From: Xestospongia bergquistia
Lineage: Eukaryota; Porifera; Demospongiae; Haplosclerida; Petrosiidae
Assembly (NCBI GenBank): GCA_963965975.1
Contig: OZ014411.1
Span: 24,597,249 to 24,661,248, forward strand
Direction: 5' to 3'
Length of the DNA: 64,000 nt
Part shown: piece after piece, positions 32,591-44,365 of the stretch
How positions within the stretch are numbered: the stretch's first letter is position 1
Layout: each line of letters starts with the position of its first letter
Notes under the pieces: model-generated
What the model saw: the letters and a program-made list of their open reading frames with translations, nothing else
Databases searched by the model: none
What the model was told of the DNA's origin: nothing
Position numbers and translations under genes: made by a program

Positions 32591-32739
32591 CACTAAACAT
32601 ACATGTTTGGTTATTTACTTATTTTATGTATAGTACAAAAGAGTGCACAATTGTAAAACATCTATACTATAGATCTTAGTATACAACTTTACTCTTACCA
32701 GCTATGACAAGGAATCTATTGTAATATAAATATTGTAGG

Positions 32740-33230
32740 TAGTGTCTCATTAATAATATAACATAGATGGGCACTGGTACTATTAGGAACACTTTATGTA
32801 AGTAAGACTATTTAAGTTGTAGGGGCTATGGCAATTCTCCATGAACTACTTAATGTTGAGTTTCTGCTGACTTGGTAAGTTTTGTACACATTGCACACGT
32901 GTCTGGACTCTTTCATTCACATACTCTTCAGTGTTTCTTGATTCATTATAATACTACATAACTAAAACTGACATGTAACTACTTTGTTTCCTATATCATC
33001 AGCCTCTGCCACATCGTTTGGGTCTATTACTAGAATAGTCTTCTTTGAGTATAGATAATAGCTATAAACTGTTCCCAAATCTAATATCATGTGAACCATT
33101 AAATGTATTCTTGATAATTTAGTAGCCCTAGCAGAGTCATAGGTGAACCGATTCTGGAAACTTTTGTCAAGGTCTGCTGGAGATTGTATTAAAGATAAAA
33201 CAGCAATTACATATGTCATTATGGAGAGTG
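32740..33230 (-). pseudogene. Unidentified minus-strand gene relic, copy 1
   Basis: The minus-strand frame 32962-33219 is open for 85 codons, with DLDKSFQNRFTYDSARATK and YSYYLYSKKTILVIDPNDV segments. The same protein segment is seen, frame-broken, at 46.2-47.3 kb and 55.9-56.7 kb. A shorter block (about 32850-32950) may be a neighbouring exon. I do not recognise the family. Three related copies in one frame imply an ancestral coding gene, now decayed. Confidence 0.5.
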
Positions 33231-33710
33231 GATCACCTTATTTCACACCTTCATGTAGTTCAATGTCAGACCCATCTTCTAAATGTCTTAACAGTTAAAC
33301 AAAAAAAAACTGCTGAACCATTGTGTAAGGACTATACGCTAGAATTTATGATAGGACAGTACAACACACCTTTTTTAGAAGTCACAGTTTGTCTGGCTTC
33401 ATGAACTGCGAAATCCATAGTAAGTTATAGTCAAAATAGTAAGCTGTAAGGAACTGTACAATCCACTGATCACTAATCAGTTAAAACATGCAATTATATA
33501 ATTTTTAGGGTATTGGCCTACTTAAATTTTAATACAAAGTACGTGGATATTGTAATTCTAATTAATAGAAATTCTTGAACTTTTCGTTGTAACTATTAAT
33601 CAAAAAATTGATTAAATCACATTGTAAAATAAACAAAATGAGTTGCAATAATTACCTAAGGTCTTTTGACTCAATTATGCACCAACCAAAACATACTTTG
33701 ATGAGTTTAG

Positions 33711-33715
<5 letters not shown>

Positions 33716-33752
<37 letters not shown>
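33716..33752. repeat. (AT)n microsatellite
   Basis: An uninterrupted run of TA dinucleotides inside element 1. Confidence 0.85.
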
Positions 33753-33754
<2 letters not shown>

Positions 33755-33839
33755 CAAGATAAATTTTTAGTTCAGATACCTTTCAGTCATTTACGTTCAG
33801 ATAACCTTTTTCTACAATAAAGCCAAAATCATGAAGTTT

Positions 33840-34985
33840 ACTACTACTAAATGAGGAGGAAGAGTACTTTTGTATGAAGGTCACAGATATATGTACTCAA
33901 CAGGGGAAGAAGAGATGAAAGAATACTTTGGAGATGCAGTAACAGAACAGAGAATGTACAGGGTCACTATAACAACACTAAAAGACAACACTATCACAAC
34001 ACAAAAGGACCATAGACATTCCAGAGATTAGGCTGCTATTGAAGTTGAAAAGATAGTCATTGAACTAAAGGAAGCTTCTAAGGAGCCAATACCAACTTTA
34101 TATCATGAGAGGACACAAGGAATAGCAGCAATCCCAAATAAGGAAGAGGTCACTTCAAAGATGTGAACTTTTGAGCAAATCAAAACACGTCTATATGAGA
34201 ACCATCATAAGAGACTTCCTGCTCTACCAACAGAACAAGCTGAAGTACATTTCTCAGGAGAATGAACAAAAACAACATCTGGCAAGTCACTTTTTAGCTA
34301 AAGATGGTTCTGGAGAGGACAAAATACTTAATCAAATCTTTCCCATACATGCATATAAACAAGGTAAGCAACACCCACTAATTTATGCTTTCTTGACAAA
34401 TAAATCTAAGGCTACTTACGACAGATTGTTTTATATCATTCAAGAGAAAGCTCAAAATTTATAACTACAATTCAAATCTGAGACTGTGATCGATGAGTTT
34501 GAGCTTGCCATCAAACAAGCAATACAGTTGTTGATCTACATATTGTTCATACACAGCTCTTGCCTTTGCTCCCATTTGTTTTGTTCATCTAGCATGGCAA
34601 AGACAGATATTCCAGGTTACCAAGAATTGATTAGCTCGTAACCTATTTCAAAACCACGTGGATAGCTGGAATATTCCACACAGCAGACTGGAACTTATAT
34701 GAGATTGAAGGACCACAAACAAGCAATCATTTGGAGGGTTTTTACACAGCAAGTAGTTGGCAAATTCCATCTGAAATCTTTGAATATCGAGGTATTTCAG
34801 AGAACAAGTCAGCACAGAGGTTTCGATACAGCAGCTTGCAACAGGTGCACGTCCACGACGTCGGAAAAAGAAAGCTATTGAGAAAGATCAACACATTAAG
34901 GAACTCAAAGAAAGATTTAGCAGTAATATAATGTCTTTATCAGACTATGTAGCAGACATGTCTCAACATATTAACTAATGAATTC
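33840..34985 (+). pseudogene. MULE transposase with FLYWCH-like N-terminus, broken
   Basis: The N-terminal block reads GGRVLLYEGHRYMYS and KDHRHSRD, the frame of a FLYWCH zinc finger whose cysteines are lost. A stop follows, then an AIEVEKIVIELKEASKE helix. The central block (34171-34464) has PIHAYKQGKQHPLIYAF and KATYDRLFYIIQEKAQNL, typical of the MULE catalytic region. The segment carrying the first catalytic aspartate is deleted. The C-terminal block (34731-34931) has EGFYTASSW and QRFRYSSLQQVH. Multiple stops and frameshifts show it is inactive. Confidence 0.8.
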
Positions 34986-35183
34986 TTTAATCTTTACTTT
35001 CCTTAATATTAAATTTGTACACTGTTAATCATCATTTACCTTAAACTCCTTCAATATACTTAGATTGTTTCAGTCTTCAGTAGTGGTTGTAAATTTGCAA
35101 TTTTTGTTTAATTAGAATTACGGTATCCATAGGCGAAATCGTGTTATTTCAAGGGCGTTCACCTACTCTGGGTTCGCCTACTC

Positions 35184-35926
35184 ATAGATAGTATAGACAA
35201 CGTAACCGGGATTGGAAACGGATCACGTGATCCCATAGAACTGAATGAACATTTGAAAACGCACTCCGTGTCCAAAAAAATCAATTAATTTTTATTACCT
35301 TACATTGTAACCTAGGCACACTTATGCTGTTATTATATATTTCTATAAAGACAAAGTTAATTTATTATAAAAATAATAATTATAATTATAATTATTATTG
35401 CAAAGTTAATTTATTATATTCATGCTCCTTTCCATTTCTTGTCTGTGCTAAGAGAGAGACTCCATTCCTTGGGATCATTGCCTAAATAATCAGATGACAG
35501 GTCATTTATTAGATTGGTTGCAAAAGTCAATACAGTCTCCCTGGTTCAGGCCTAGAGCACCATTTAAACAGGAGGTCTGCACTATCTAACACTTGTACAG
35601 CAACTGGTGTACCAATTTTAAAACCTGCATCTGAAAGAGCTCCTTGTAGTATAATATATATTATACTAGCAAAAAGACTTTTGTCTTACTGTAACTGTGA
35701 CCTAACATTACCAGTAAAATTGTCAGATAAATATACATAATTACTTCAAATAAGTATTTTTTATAAAGTATCACTTAATTAAAGTAAAAATTCTAAAATA
35801 CTACATGCTTGTTTCAGAAGAAACAGGACCACTGTAAGCTATAGTTTATATGCTTGTCATGGACAAGGAGTGTACCGGAAGTGCGTGGGCGTTTCCAATC
35901 CCGGGTACGTAGTCTATACTATCTAT
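35184..35926. mobile_element. Nested ~740 bp element with ~36 bp inverted repeats and 8 bp target duplication
   Basis: The left end ATAGATAGTATAGACAACGT and the right end ACGTAGTCTATACTATCTAT are near-perfect inverses; the match continues inward through CCGGGATTGGAAAC. GCCTACTC occurs directly before the left end (35176-35183) and one base after the right end (35928-35935), fitting an 8-9 bp target duplication of hAT or MULE type. No transposase frame is inside, so it is non-autonomous. Confidence 0.85.
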
Positions 35927-36565
35927 GGCCTACTCTACAATAGTACGGGTTTGCCTACGGATACCGTAATTCTAATTAATAGACGTTTTTGAAATTTTCA
36001 CTGAACTAACATTCAAAAATTCAATTAAATCTCGTTGTTAAATACACAAAGACTTAACTAAATTTCATAAGGTCTATTGACGTTGAAAAGATCCAAATAT
36101 CTTTGAATGTGTTGAGGTATTTCAAAGAGAACAAGTCAGCACAGAGGTTTCGATACAGCAGCTTGCAGTAGGTGCACGTCCACCTCGTCATAAAAAAAAG
36201 CTGAAATAAATTTCGGATATTTCTACCTTAATATTACATTGTATACTATCTTAGCTATCATTTACCTTACTGACAATAACTTATGAATTTTTTAATCTTT
36301 AATTTTCTTAACTTTAAATTGTACACTAATTTAATCATTTTACCTCGAACTCCTTCGCCATTACTTAGACTGTTTCAGTCCCTTTTAGCTCGTCTTGTAA
36401 TTTGTAAATTCGCAACATTTGTTTAATTAGAATTACGGTATCTGTAGACGAAACCGTACTTTTGTGTTAAAACTAGAGTAGGCGAACCCGTACTAGCTCA
36501 TTTCAAGTAGGCGAACTCGGAGTAGGCGAACCCGTACTAGCTCATTTCAAGTAGGCGAACCTTGA
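35927..36565 (+). mobile_element. MULE-type element 2, deletion derivative next to SRCR-E
   Basis: It shares ends with element 1 (TACCGTAATTCTAATTAATA at ~35960 and TTAATTAGAATTACGGTATC at ~36423) and keeps only ~120 bases of the transposase 3' end (36085-36207). The right side is a short direct repeat of AGTAGGCGAACCCGTACTAG units (36475-36560). Its last repeat ends about 15 bases before the ATG of SRCR-E. Confidence 0.75.
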
Positions 36566-36577
36566 CAATATTGTACA

Positions 36578-39500
36578 ATGGAAGACATTACTTTAACTTT
36601 GATTTATTTCACCCTACTATTGCCTTCAGTACATTGTAAGTGAATAAAAATGTTTGACATGAAATGTACCATCTTTCATTTAGGTTACTGTAACTCCAGT
36701 GATGTAAGATTGTATAACTCATTAGGTACCACTCCAGGAGAGGGATCTGTACAGTATTGTTATTCAGGGGCATGGTATAGTGCATGTGACTATAGCTGGA
36801 ACTGTAGAGAAGCTAATGTGGTGTGTAGACAATTAGGATATCTTAAAGCAGGTACAGTTATCATTTTAAAGTTGTTTAAATAAAGAAGTAGAACTAGTCT
36901 TGTGTAGCTAACACCTGGGGCCTCTTTCTACACAACACTGAAGTAGAAGATTATTTTAAATTAATGAAACTCACTTTGCTAATCATGGCAATCATTACGC
37001 AATAGTGCATGTTAATGAAAACTTGTGATATATAGCCATTGAATTGTTATTGAAGACTTGGAGCTCACCCAATCTACAATCAATAGCACTTGGTGGCACA
37101 TGTTACTACTGATTACTGTCAAAATAATCATACATTTTGTGGTATCACATACCAATAACAAGTCAACAGTTACTGTGCTATTATTCAGTTAGTGTAAAAG
37201 TGGTGATGTTTTGTAAGAACATATCTAACAATTCAAAACGTTCTCATCAAAAATGTTTGGTTGGATGTCTTTTAAAGTTAACATTGGTTTATGTATGTCT
37301 TTTTATTAAAATTAGTAAACTTGTTTGTATTCTTTAATGTTTTGTTGTGCACTCTAGCAAAGATCAAAGTAATGATATATACAATCTAGTGTTGTTTTAG
37401 TTAGCCTATTTGACTTTTAGTTAACTAACTATAAGTAACTAAATCTTTTTCATCTGACAATTAACTAACTAAAACTAACTATAAGTTTCTGGACACCAAG
37501 AAAAGTAACTCAAACTAACTAAAATTAATGCAATAATGGCAAAAACTAACTATAACTAAAACAACTGATACCTGTACTCAATAAATAACTGTCAAAACTA
37601 CACAAAAGATAAACTAAGATATGAGATGATAACTTGTGAGTGATAAGTTAACTGATAACTAAAGATGGCACTATTCAATGCAACCATATATAGAGCAGCA
37701 ACAATGATCAGTAAGACCACATGTATAGTGCTGTTACTGCTATGCAAGTGAGCAGTAAGACCACATGTATACTTTTCACCTTGGATGTATAATAGGGTAG
37801 AAGAGGAAGACAATATAGCCAATAATGATAGCGCTATTACTGTTATACAAGTGAGCAGTAAGACCACATCTATACTTTTCACCTTGGATGTATAATAGGG
37901 TAGAAGAGGAAGACAATATAGCCGATAATGATAGTGCTATTACTGTTATACAAGTGAGCAGTAAGACTACATGTATGTCTTTCACCTTGGGTATATAATA
38001 GGGTAGAAGAGGAAGACAATAATGATAGTGTTATTACTGCAATACAAGAGTATTTTACACTAAATGACAACTACCCAATTAGATTTTTGGGTAGAAAATG
38101 AAAAGTTATATGCAACTTTAGGACATATGGCTCAGTATATTCTCATTGTACCTGCCTCATCAACACCACTTGAAAGATTTTTTCCAAAGTTGAGTATGCA
38201 TCAAGTTGTAGAAGAACCAATTAGCAGGTACAAACTTAGAGAATGAAATACTTCTTAAGACAAACAAACAATACCTTTAGCATAATAATACATGTATTAA
38301 ATTTAACTATAACTAACTAAAATTGATCCTCTTACAAAAAAACTTACTATAACTACCTAAAATTAATTCTCTTACAGAAAAACTAACTATATAACTAATT
38401 AAAATTATAAAAAGCTAAACTAAAACAACACTAATACAATCCATGTACCCTGTGTTGATACTTTGTTCCCAATCCAAACATATATAATCATTTCCCTTTT
38501 ATATTTAATTTTTCTATGTACTCAAACAAAGATCAAATTAAAGAATACATTTCCTCTCAACCCAACCCTGTATAACATCCTAGTTCTCAGCCATTTTATA
38601 CCCTAAGCTTTCAGGTTACATTTATAAACAGTTTATTTGTTAATATATTACGTAATGTTATATAATAAGTCCATATATTATATCCTGAATTACTATATAT
38701 AGTTCATGTTAGAACAGTATGAATAAGTGTCATAACTATATTTATATTATTAACTTTGTTATATAGGAGCTGCTATTTCCAATAGTTATACCACATTTGG
38801 ATCTTGGAACTATATGCGTCAGTATTATTATTATTGTTCTGGTTCTGAACTGACTCTGTCTAGTTGTTCATTGTATTACACTTCATATTATCATTGCTAT
38901 ACTTCCGATAATGCTGGAGTGCGTTGTGTACCTAATTTTGGTATGTTTATTGTTAATACTATTATTATTTTTTGTCAATAATAAAGGTACATGTTCACCA
39001 AATGGTGCATTAAGACTCACTGGTGGTAACAATACTTATGAAGGAGTGTTGGAGTATTGTTATAATGGTCACTGGTCAATATTTTGTTCCTTAGATGAGG
39101 AAGAAGCTATTGTTGCTTGTAAACAGCTTGGATATGAACCATATGCTAGTAAGATTGTTTGTGTATACAAAGTATTATTTCCGAGATTGTAACTTAATGA
39201 CTAATAGATAGACCTTCCTAATACTTCAAATTTGATTGATACATTAGCCATCAAACTATCATTCAACAATACACTCTATATAATATATCATTATAACAGT
39301 ATGGTTATGATTTTATAGGGATTCTCTCCACTTCTGAGTATTCCTGGAGTATCCAGCACACATACTCTCCTTTCTATTATTTTTCTTGCAGTTATTATGC
39401 TACTGAATCTTCTTTAAGTAGCTGTAGTATTTCTTCAATCAGTAGTAGTAGCTGTGCTACCAGTTGTACAACTCCATATGCTATAAGATGTTATGGTAAT

Positions 39501-42500
39501 GTGATCACTAATATACATGATTGGTTATGTACTTAATTAAATCATAAATAGACTTTCACAGGAACATTATAGTAACTCCTTTCATATATACTATGAGTGA
39601 AATTTATGATAATAACTTACCAACACTGCTGTTAACAGTAACAGTCAGTTACCAACAGTAACTGTCAGTTACATTACTGGTAACTGACATTAGCATATTT
39701 TATTATGTACATTGATAAAATGACTGCACCATTTATATTGTATGTGTACATGTCTATATAATTAATATACTAAACTACTCAAGAGTTGATAGCTCCAAAG
39801 TTATGCCTTCATAATTGCAATTTTAACAGCTTTGTTATATATCCCAGCATACAATTTTGTACTTAGCAGCTATTACAAGAAAATTAATAAATTATAATTA
39901 AAAAATTATTATATAATTTTATAATTTTATTATTTTGAAATTTTATGACAACAACATACCAACACATGGTAAATGTAAATTTCTCCATGTGCAGCATAAG
40001 GGAGTACAGCCTTGCTATGTATCTTAACATAAAATTTTGCTTTTAGCAACTTTGGCAAAAGCTGTTGTATTATAACAGTAGCATATCTTATTATGGACAT
40101 CAAAACATGACAGTACCATTTAAATTGTGTATATGCATATGTGTGTGTGTGTCGGTGTGTATTTTTAATATGATAAACTAGTTGAAAGTTTGGAAAACCA
40201 AAGCTCCCAGGTATGCTTTCACAATTATGTTGGTCAAAGTTAATACAGAAAATTGCGATTATAGTTACAGCCATTCTTTAACCATCTAATCATTCCTCAC
40301 TTTTAATATCACAGGCCAATCATGTGTTGATGGTGAAGTACGTCTAGTCAATGGTTCTATTAGTCAAGAAGGTAGAGTTGAAGTATGTGTCAATGGTATT
40401 TGGGGTACTATATGTGGTACTGGCTGGAGTAAAGTAGATGCTTTTGTTGTGTGCAAACAACTTGGTTACACAAACTCAGGTTAGTTTCAATTGTATTACT
40501 TTGATTTAAGTTTTGATTTCTTATAGAGCCCAATATAACAACAAATTCCAAATATGGTAGTGGAGATGGTCCAATTGTCTATTCTAATTTAAATTGTCAA
40601 GGATGGCAAAGGAGTTTTAGTGAATGTAGTAAATCTACCTATCGTCATTTTACATGTTCTAGCACTAATATAGCTGGTGTTCTTTGTACTGATGGTAAGT
40701 ATAGGCAATATTATAGAATTAAATTAATGTAAATAGAATGATATGGTTATTTCAATTGTTCATGTCAGTTGCATTGCTCTCCTTACTTGTTTAATTGATT
40801 CACAATTAATTAAAAATTAATCTATGCTAAATATCTTTATTAAAATGCCAATTCTCATTTAGATTGTGTTGAAGGTCAACTTAGATTAGTTGGTGGTAGT
40901 ACTAACTCTGAGGGTACAGTTGAAGTATGTCATGATGGCTTATGGGGACTTGTTACTGATGCTGGTTGGGATACATTAGATGCTATGGTTGTTTGTAGAC
41001 AATTACAGTTACCTACACAAGGTTGGTTGAAAACATAACATATTTTAAAAATCAAAACACTATATAATATAATGTCTACTATCTTTATTAAGCAAAACAA
41101 TTGAGATTATTGTTGTTTGTACTCATTAACATGTGATAAAAGTCAAAACAAACATGTTTGTAGTTTAATTTATTATATATTGTTAGACACAGCAATAAAC
41201 AAACTACTTTGAGTGGATATATTTTTGATTACCACATAATTTAAACTTTTACAAATCATAGGAGCAGTTGCAGCTAAAGGAACAAAGTTTGGTAAACCAG
41301 ATCGAGCTATTCATTATAGCTTTGTGTTATGTAATGGAAACGAACAGACCTTGACAAGTTGTACTAAGATTACACATTCATTTGAAGAAGGACGGACTAT
41401 ATATAGAGATGCACAAACTGCTGGAGTAAAGTGTTTACCTGATCGTCCTATTTCACATACTACATGTATTGATGACACTGTCATACCAACTGGAAATCCC
41501 ATATGTGTGTCAGGTAGTATACAACTTAGCAGTGGTAATGAAGGAAGATTAGAATACTGTTATAATGGACACTGGTCTGTGTTCTGTCAGCTCACTCATA
41601 GAGAAGCTATTGTTGCTTGTAGACAACTTGGATTCACAAAATATTCGTGTAAGTTAGCACCTATAAATTTGTAAACATGCTATTTCTATTATGATAGGGG
41701 GTTTAGTGTTTAAAGATGAAGCAGACATTGGCTCTGGTTTCATATTTAATCAAAGTTTATTTCAAAAGATAACCTGCAATGAAACAGCATCACAGTCAAG
41801 ACTGAGTGACTGTTCAATTAAAAAAGGTTCTTGTGTGTGCCAGATCAGTATTGAATTGAAATGTTTTGGTAAGGGATCATTAATAATTTATTTTTTGTGA
41901 TTCACTACAAAATGATTGTTTGACTTCATGACCTGATGTTTAGTTTACCATGCATATTGTTAGTTAGTTATTTTACCAGAACCTGGAGATTGTCAAGAAG
42001 GTCAGATAAGACTTGAAGATGGTGCTATAGAGAATGAGGGCAGAGTTGAAGTATGTTATAATGGAGTCTGGGGTAGTGTTTGTGATGACAACTGGGATAA
42101 AACAGATGCTTTAATTGTCTGTCGTCAACTAGGCTTCACTGAATTAGGTACACAAATATATTAAACAACATTACAACATTATTTTAATAACATTATCTAT
42201 CAAATAGAACCTGTTGCATATTTGGGATCTTCATTTGGTAAATCTATTGGACCTATTATATTTTCCAATGTTCAATGTGGAGGTTGGGAAAGTAGTCTTG
42301 AAGAATGTTTGAAGACAAATTACATTGATGTATCCTGTACTAGAGACAGATTGGCAGGAGTGATGTGTGTTGATGGTATGACTATAATAATTTTCCAGTC
42401 TGTGTGATCTATCATAATAGGATGTAATAATAATGCTGTTAGATTAGTAGGTGGTAGTAATGAATATGAAGGCATTGTTGAAGTATGTAAAGATAATATT

Positions 42501-44153
42501 TGGGGACTAATAGGAGAAGCAGGTTGGGGTATAGAAGATGCTACAGTCATTTGTAGACAATTGGATTATGAACTAGTTTCTAGTAAGTCGACTGATTAAA
42601 ATTTGTTGAATCTTGCATTATTTATTACTTTAACTAAGAAATATAACCAAATTACATACTAAGACCATGTTTTAAAGTGTGCTTACAAGGTATTGAATTT
42701 CATTTTAATTTTAAGTGTTCTGTGCATCCTCTTATTGACAAAGAGAACTTAGAGAATTGATCGTCTCAACCACAAGTTCCATTTAAATTAATTCTTATTC
42801 AATAAAGAAACAATACAAAGAAAACTGCAGCATTATTTCCAAAGACATCAACAGAGTTTTATGCTCTATTATTGAACTATCGATATAGGATATCCTTATC
42901 TTACAAAAAAATTATGCATCAATCTAATAGCAAATAATTTTTTTTTGTTTAGTTTCAACCAATTCTTCTCGTTTTGAAAAACCAAGGAGAGCTGTTTTAA
43001 TGGACAATGTAGCATGTGTTGGAAAAGAGACATCATTAGCAGACTGCACCAAAACAACTTATATTTTTGAGGAGGCTAAACAATTTGCACATAACTCTGT
43101 CAATGTAGCTGGTGTTACTTGTAACATACCAATACCTACCTCCAGTCATATCCTAGTTGTACATAATGAAACAATAATTTCAGTATCCAATTCAGAGGTA
43201 CTAACAAGAGTTCAAGAATATAGCTCTCCAAAAAGTATTGAACATTTTGTCAATATATTAAAGTAATACATACTCTTCTTGTTAGTTTTAACGGTCCATA
43301 CAACAACAAAGATACCAGGTATAGTTCAAGAATCCAGTTCAACAAAAGGTACATATAAATATTTGTCATTAATTAATTAAAATATTGTTATTATTTTAGT
43401 GACTCATACAACATCAGAGGTCTCAAGTACCGATGAAATAGAAATTGCTATCCTTGCAATTATATCTGTTGCAATACTAGGTGGAGTCTTATTATTGTAA
43501 GTATTGTTGTTAATCATCATATGTTATCTGATAAATACTGATTCATGTACAAAACTGAAATGTAATGATCATCTAAGTAGACATGTCATACATCTACTAA
43601 TTAATGATCATGTAGGTATACTAAGGACAATGCTGGAATATAGGCATTATATTGATATACAGGGGAATAGAATGTAGCTATTGTACAATATTATTTTGCT
43701 ATGATAATTGGTGATTGTGTAGTTTATTTGTCTCTAACCTGTTATGTAACTTATGCTTACAAAGTTATTGTCGATAAGAAAATATTTTTAAAAATTGTCC
43801 TCGGTTTATGTAATTGTCTTTATGTTATACTTTCATAAGGATTATATTTTCACAGTCAATCTATTATTATAAACAGTAAGGTAATACATTGGTATTCTTT
43901 ATTCTTTGTTAGATTAGTAGCAGTGAGTCTATATTGCAGAAAAAGTTTACAAAGAAAGCGTTTATATTCACGTCCATTACCACCTGTATTGATGTCTAAT
44001 ATCTTTGATAGTACTAGATATTCTCAACTACAGTCTGAAGATAAAGATGATGAGATTAATGAAAAAGAAAACCAAAGTGAAGGTTTTCCACTGACTAAAG
44101 AAAATCCTTACCAAGATGATGAACACATTTATGAATATGCACAACCTTTATAA
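36578..44153 (+). CDS. SRCR-E: seven-SRCR type I membrane receptor
   Basis: Inferred exons: 36578-36635, 36684-36851, 38767-38940, 38987-39148, 39319-39495, 40315-40479, 40527-40694, 40863-41021, 41262-41648, 41698-41868, 41980-42147, 42208-42375, 42421-42582, 42953-43234, 43400-43496, 43913-44153. The sum is 2,907 bases in frame (~968 residues). Signal peptide [24 protein letters not shown]1-7 to ~830; stalk; membrane helix ~870-892 ([20 protein letters not shown]); tail with TRYSQL, an acidic run, ENPYQDD and IYEYAQPL. Domains 4 and 5 share one exon across their junction. The 57-base stalk exon of C and G is present at ~43290 but its acceptor reads AAC, so it is probably skipped; this keeps the frame. 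The linker exon between SRCR2 and 3 is degenerate here. The 4a donor is GTTGGT. Intron 2 holds a hAT element. The likely role is surface recognition and tyrosine-based signalling; the ligand is unknown. Confidence 0.83.
37715..38045. repeat. Tandem repeat, ~105 bp unit, three copies
   Basis: The unit begins near CAAGTGAGCAGTAAGAC and includes AATAGGGTAGAAGAGGAAG. It lies inside the hAT element. Overlapping minus-strand frames in three registers here come from the repeat and are not genes. Confidence 0.85.
38064..38246 (+). pseudogene. hAT transposase C-terminal dimerisation fragment
   Basis: The 60-residue frame reads [19 protein letters not shown], then [12 protein letters not shown]. That is the hAT dimerisation signature (W...N...YP.L...A...L..PA.S.PsER.FS). 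Nothing of the upstream catalytic domain remains, so the element is non-autonomous. Confidence 0.85.
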
Positions 44154-44365
44154 CACTTTTACTTAATGCATACGTATTACTATTTGTCACGATGATTACA
44201 ATAACTATTACTCTATTTAGATAATGTATACACTAGCTATAGTTAACATTAAATGTGATCTTTTACATTATCTAATTGAATGTATAAATTTGTAAAACTA
44301 TTATAGATTAGTGTCAGTACTGGAGTCAGTAGCTTACTAAAGACTATATTATAATTTCATTGTAG

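Larger units (their letters stand above)
33545..35183 (+). mobile_element. MULE-type DNA transposon relic, element 1
   Basis: Ends carry inverted related sequence: GTAATTCTAATTAATAGA at the left (33551) and TTAATTAGAATTACGGTATC at the right (~35108), followed by GGCGAA-rich terminal sequence. It holds the transposase relic 33840-34985 and an (AT)n run at 33716-33752. It lies between the ancestral promoter-like sequence at ~33400-33540 and SRCR-E. Confidence 0.7.
37387..38433 (+). mobile_element. hAT-type element in intron 2 of SRCR-E, with 8 bp target duplication
   Basis: The ends TAGTGTTGTTTTAGTTAGC and GCTAAACTAAAACAACACTA are inverse repeats. ATACAATC flanks both sides (37379-37386 and 38434-38441). 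Subterminal regions are full of CTAACTATAACTA-type motifs. SRCR-G (~48197) and SRCR-H (~57724) carry the uninterrupted ATATATACAAT site, so the insertion happened after E split from them. Total length is 1,047 bases. Confidence 0.93.

Noticed and set aside
34171-34464. 97-residue frame as a host gene
   Set aside because: The PIHAYKQGKQHPLIYAF and KATYDRLF strings identify it as a fragment of a MULE transposase with stops on both sides.
37598-38070. Three overlapping minus-strand frames with related sequence
   Set aside because: They are translations of the ~105 bp tandem repeat inside the hAT element.
39930-40274. Minus-strand 114-residue frame in an SRCR-E intron
   Set aside because: Intron sequence containing a GT/TG microsatellite; the frame is not kept in G or H.
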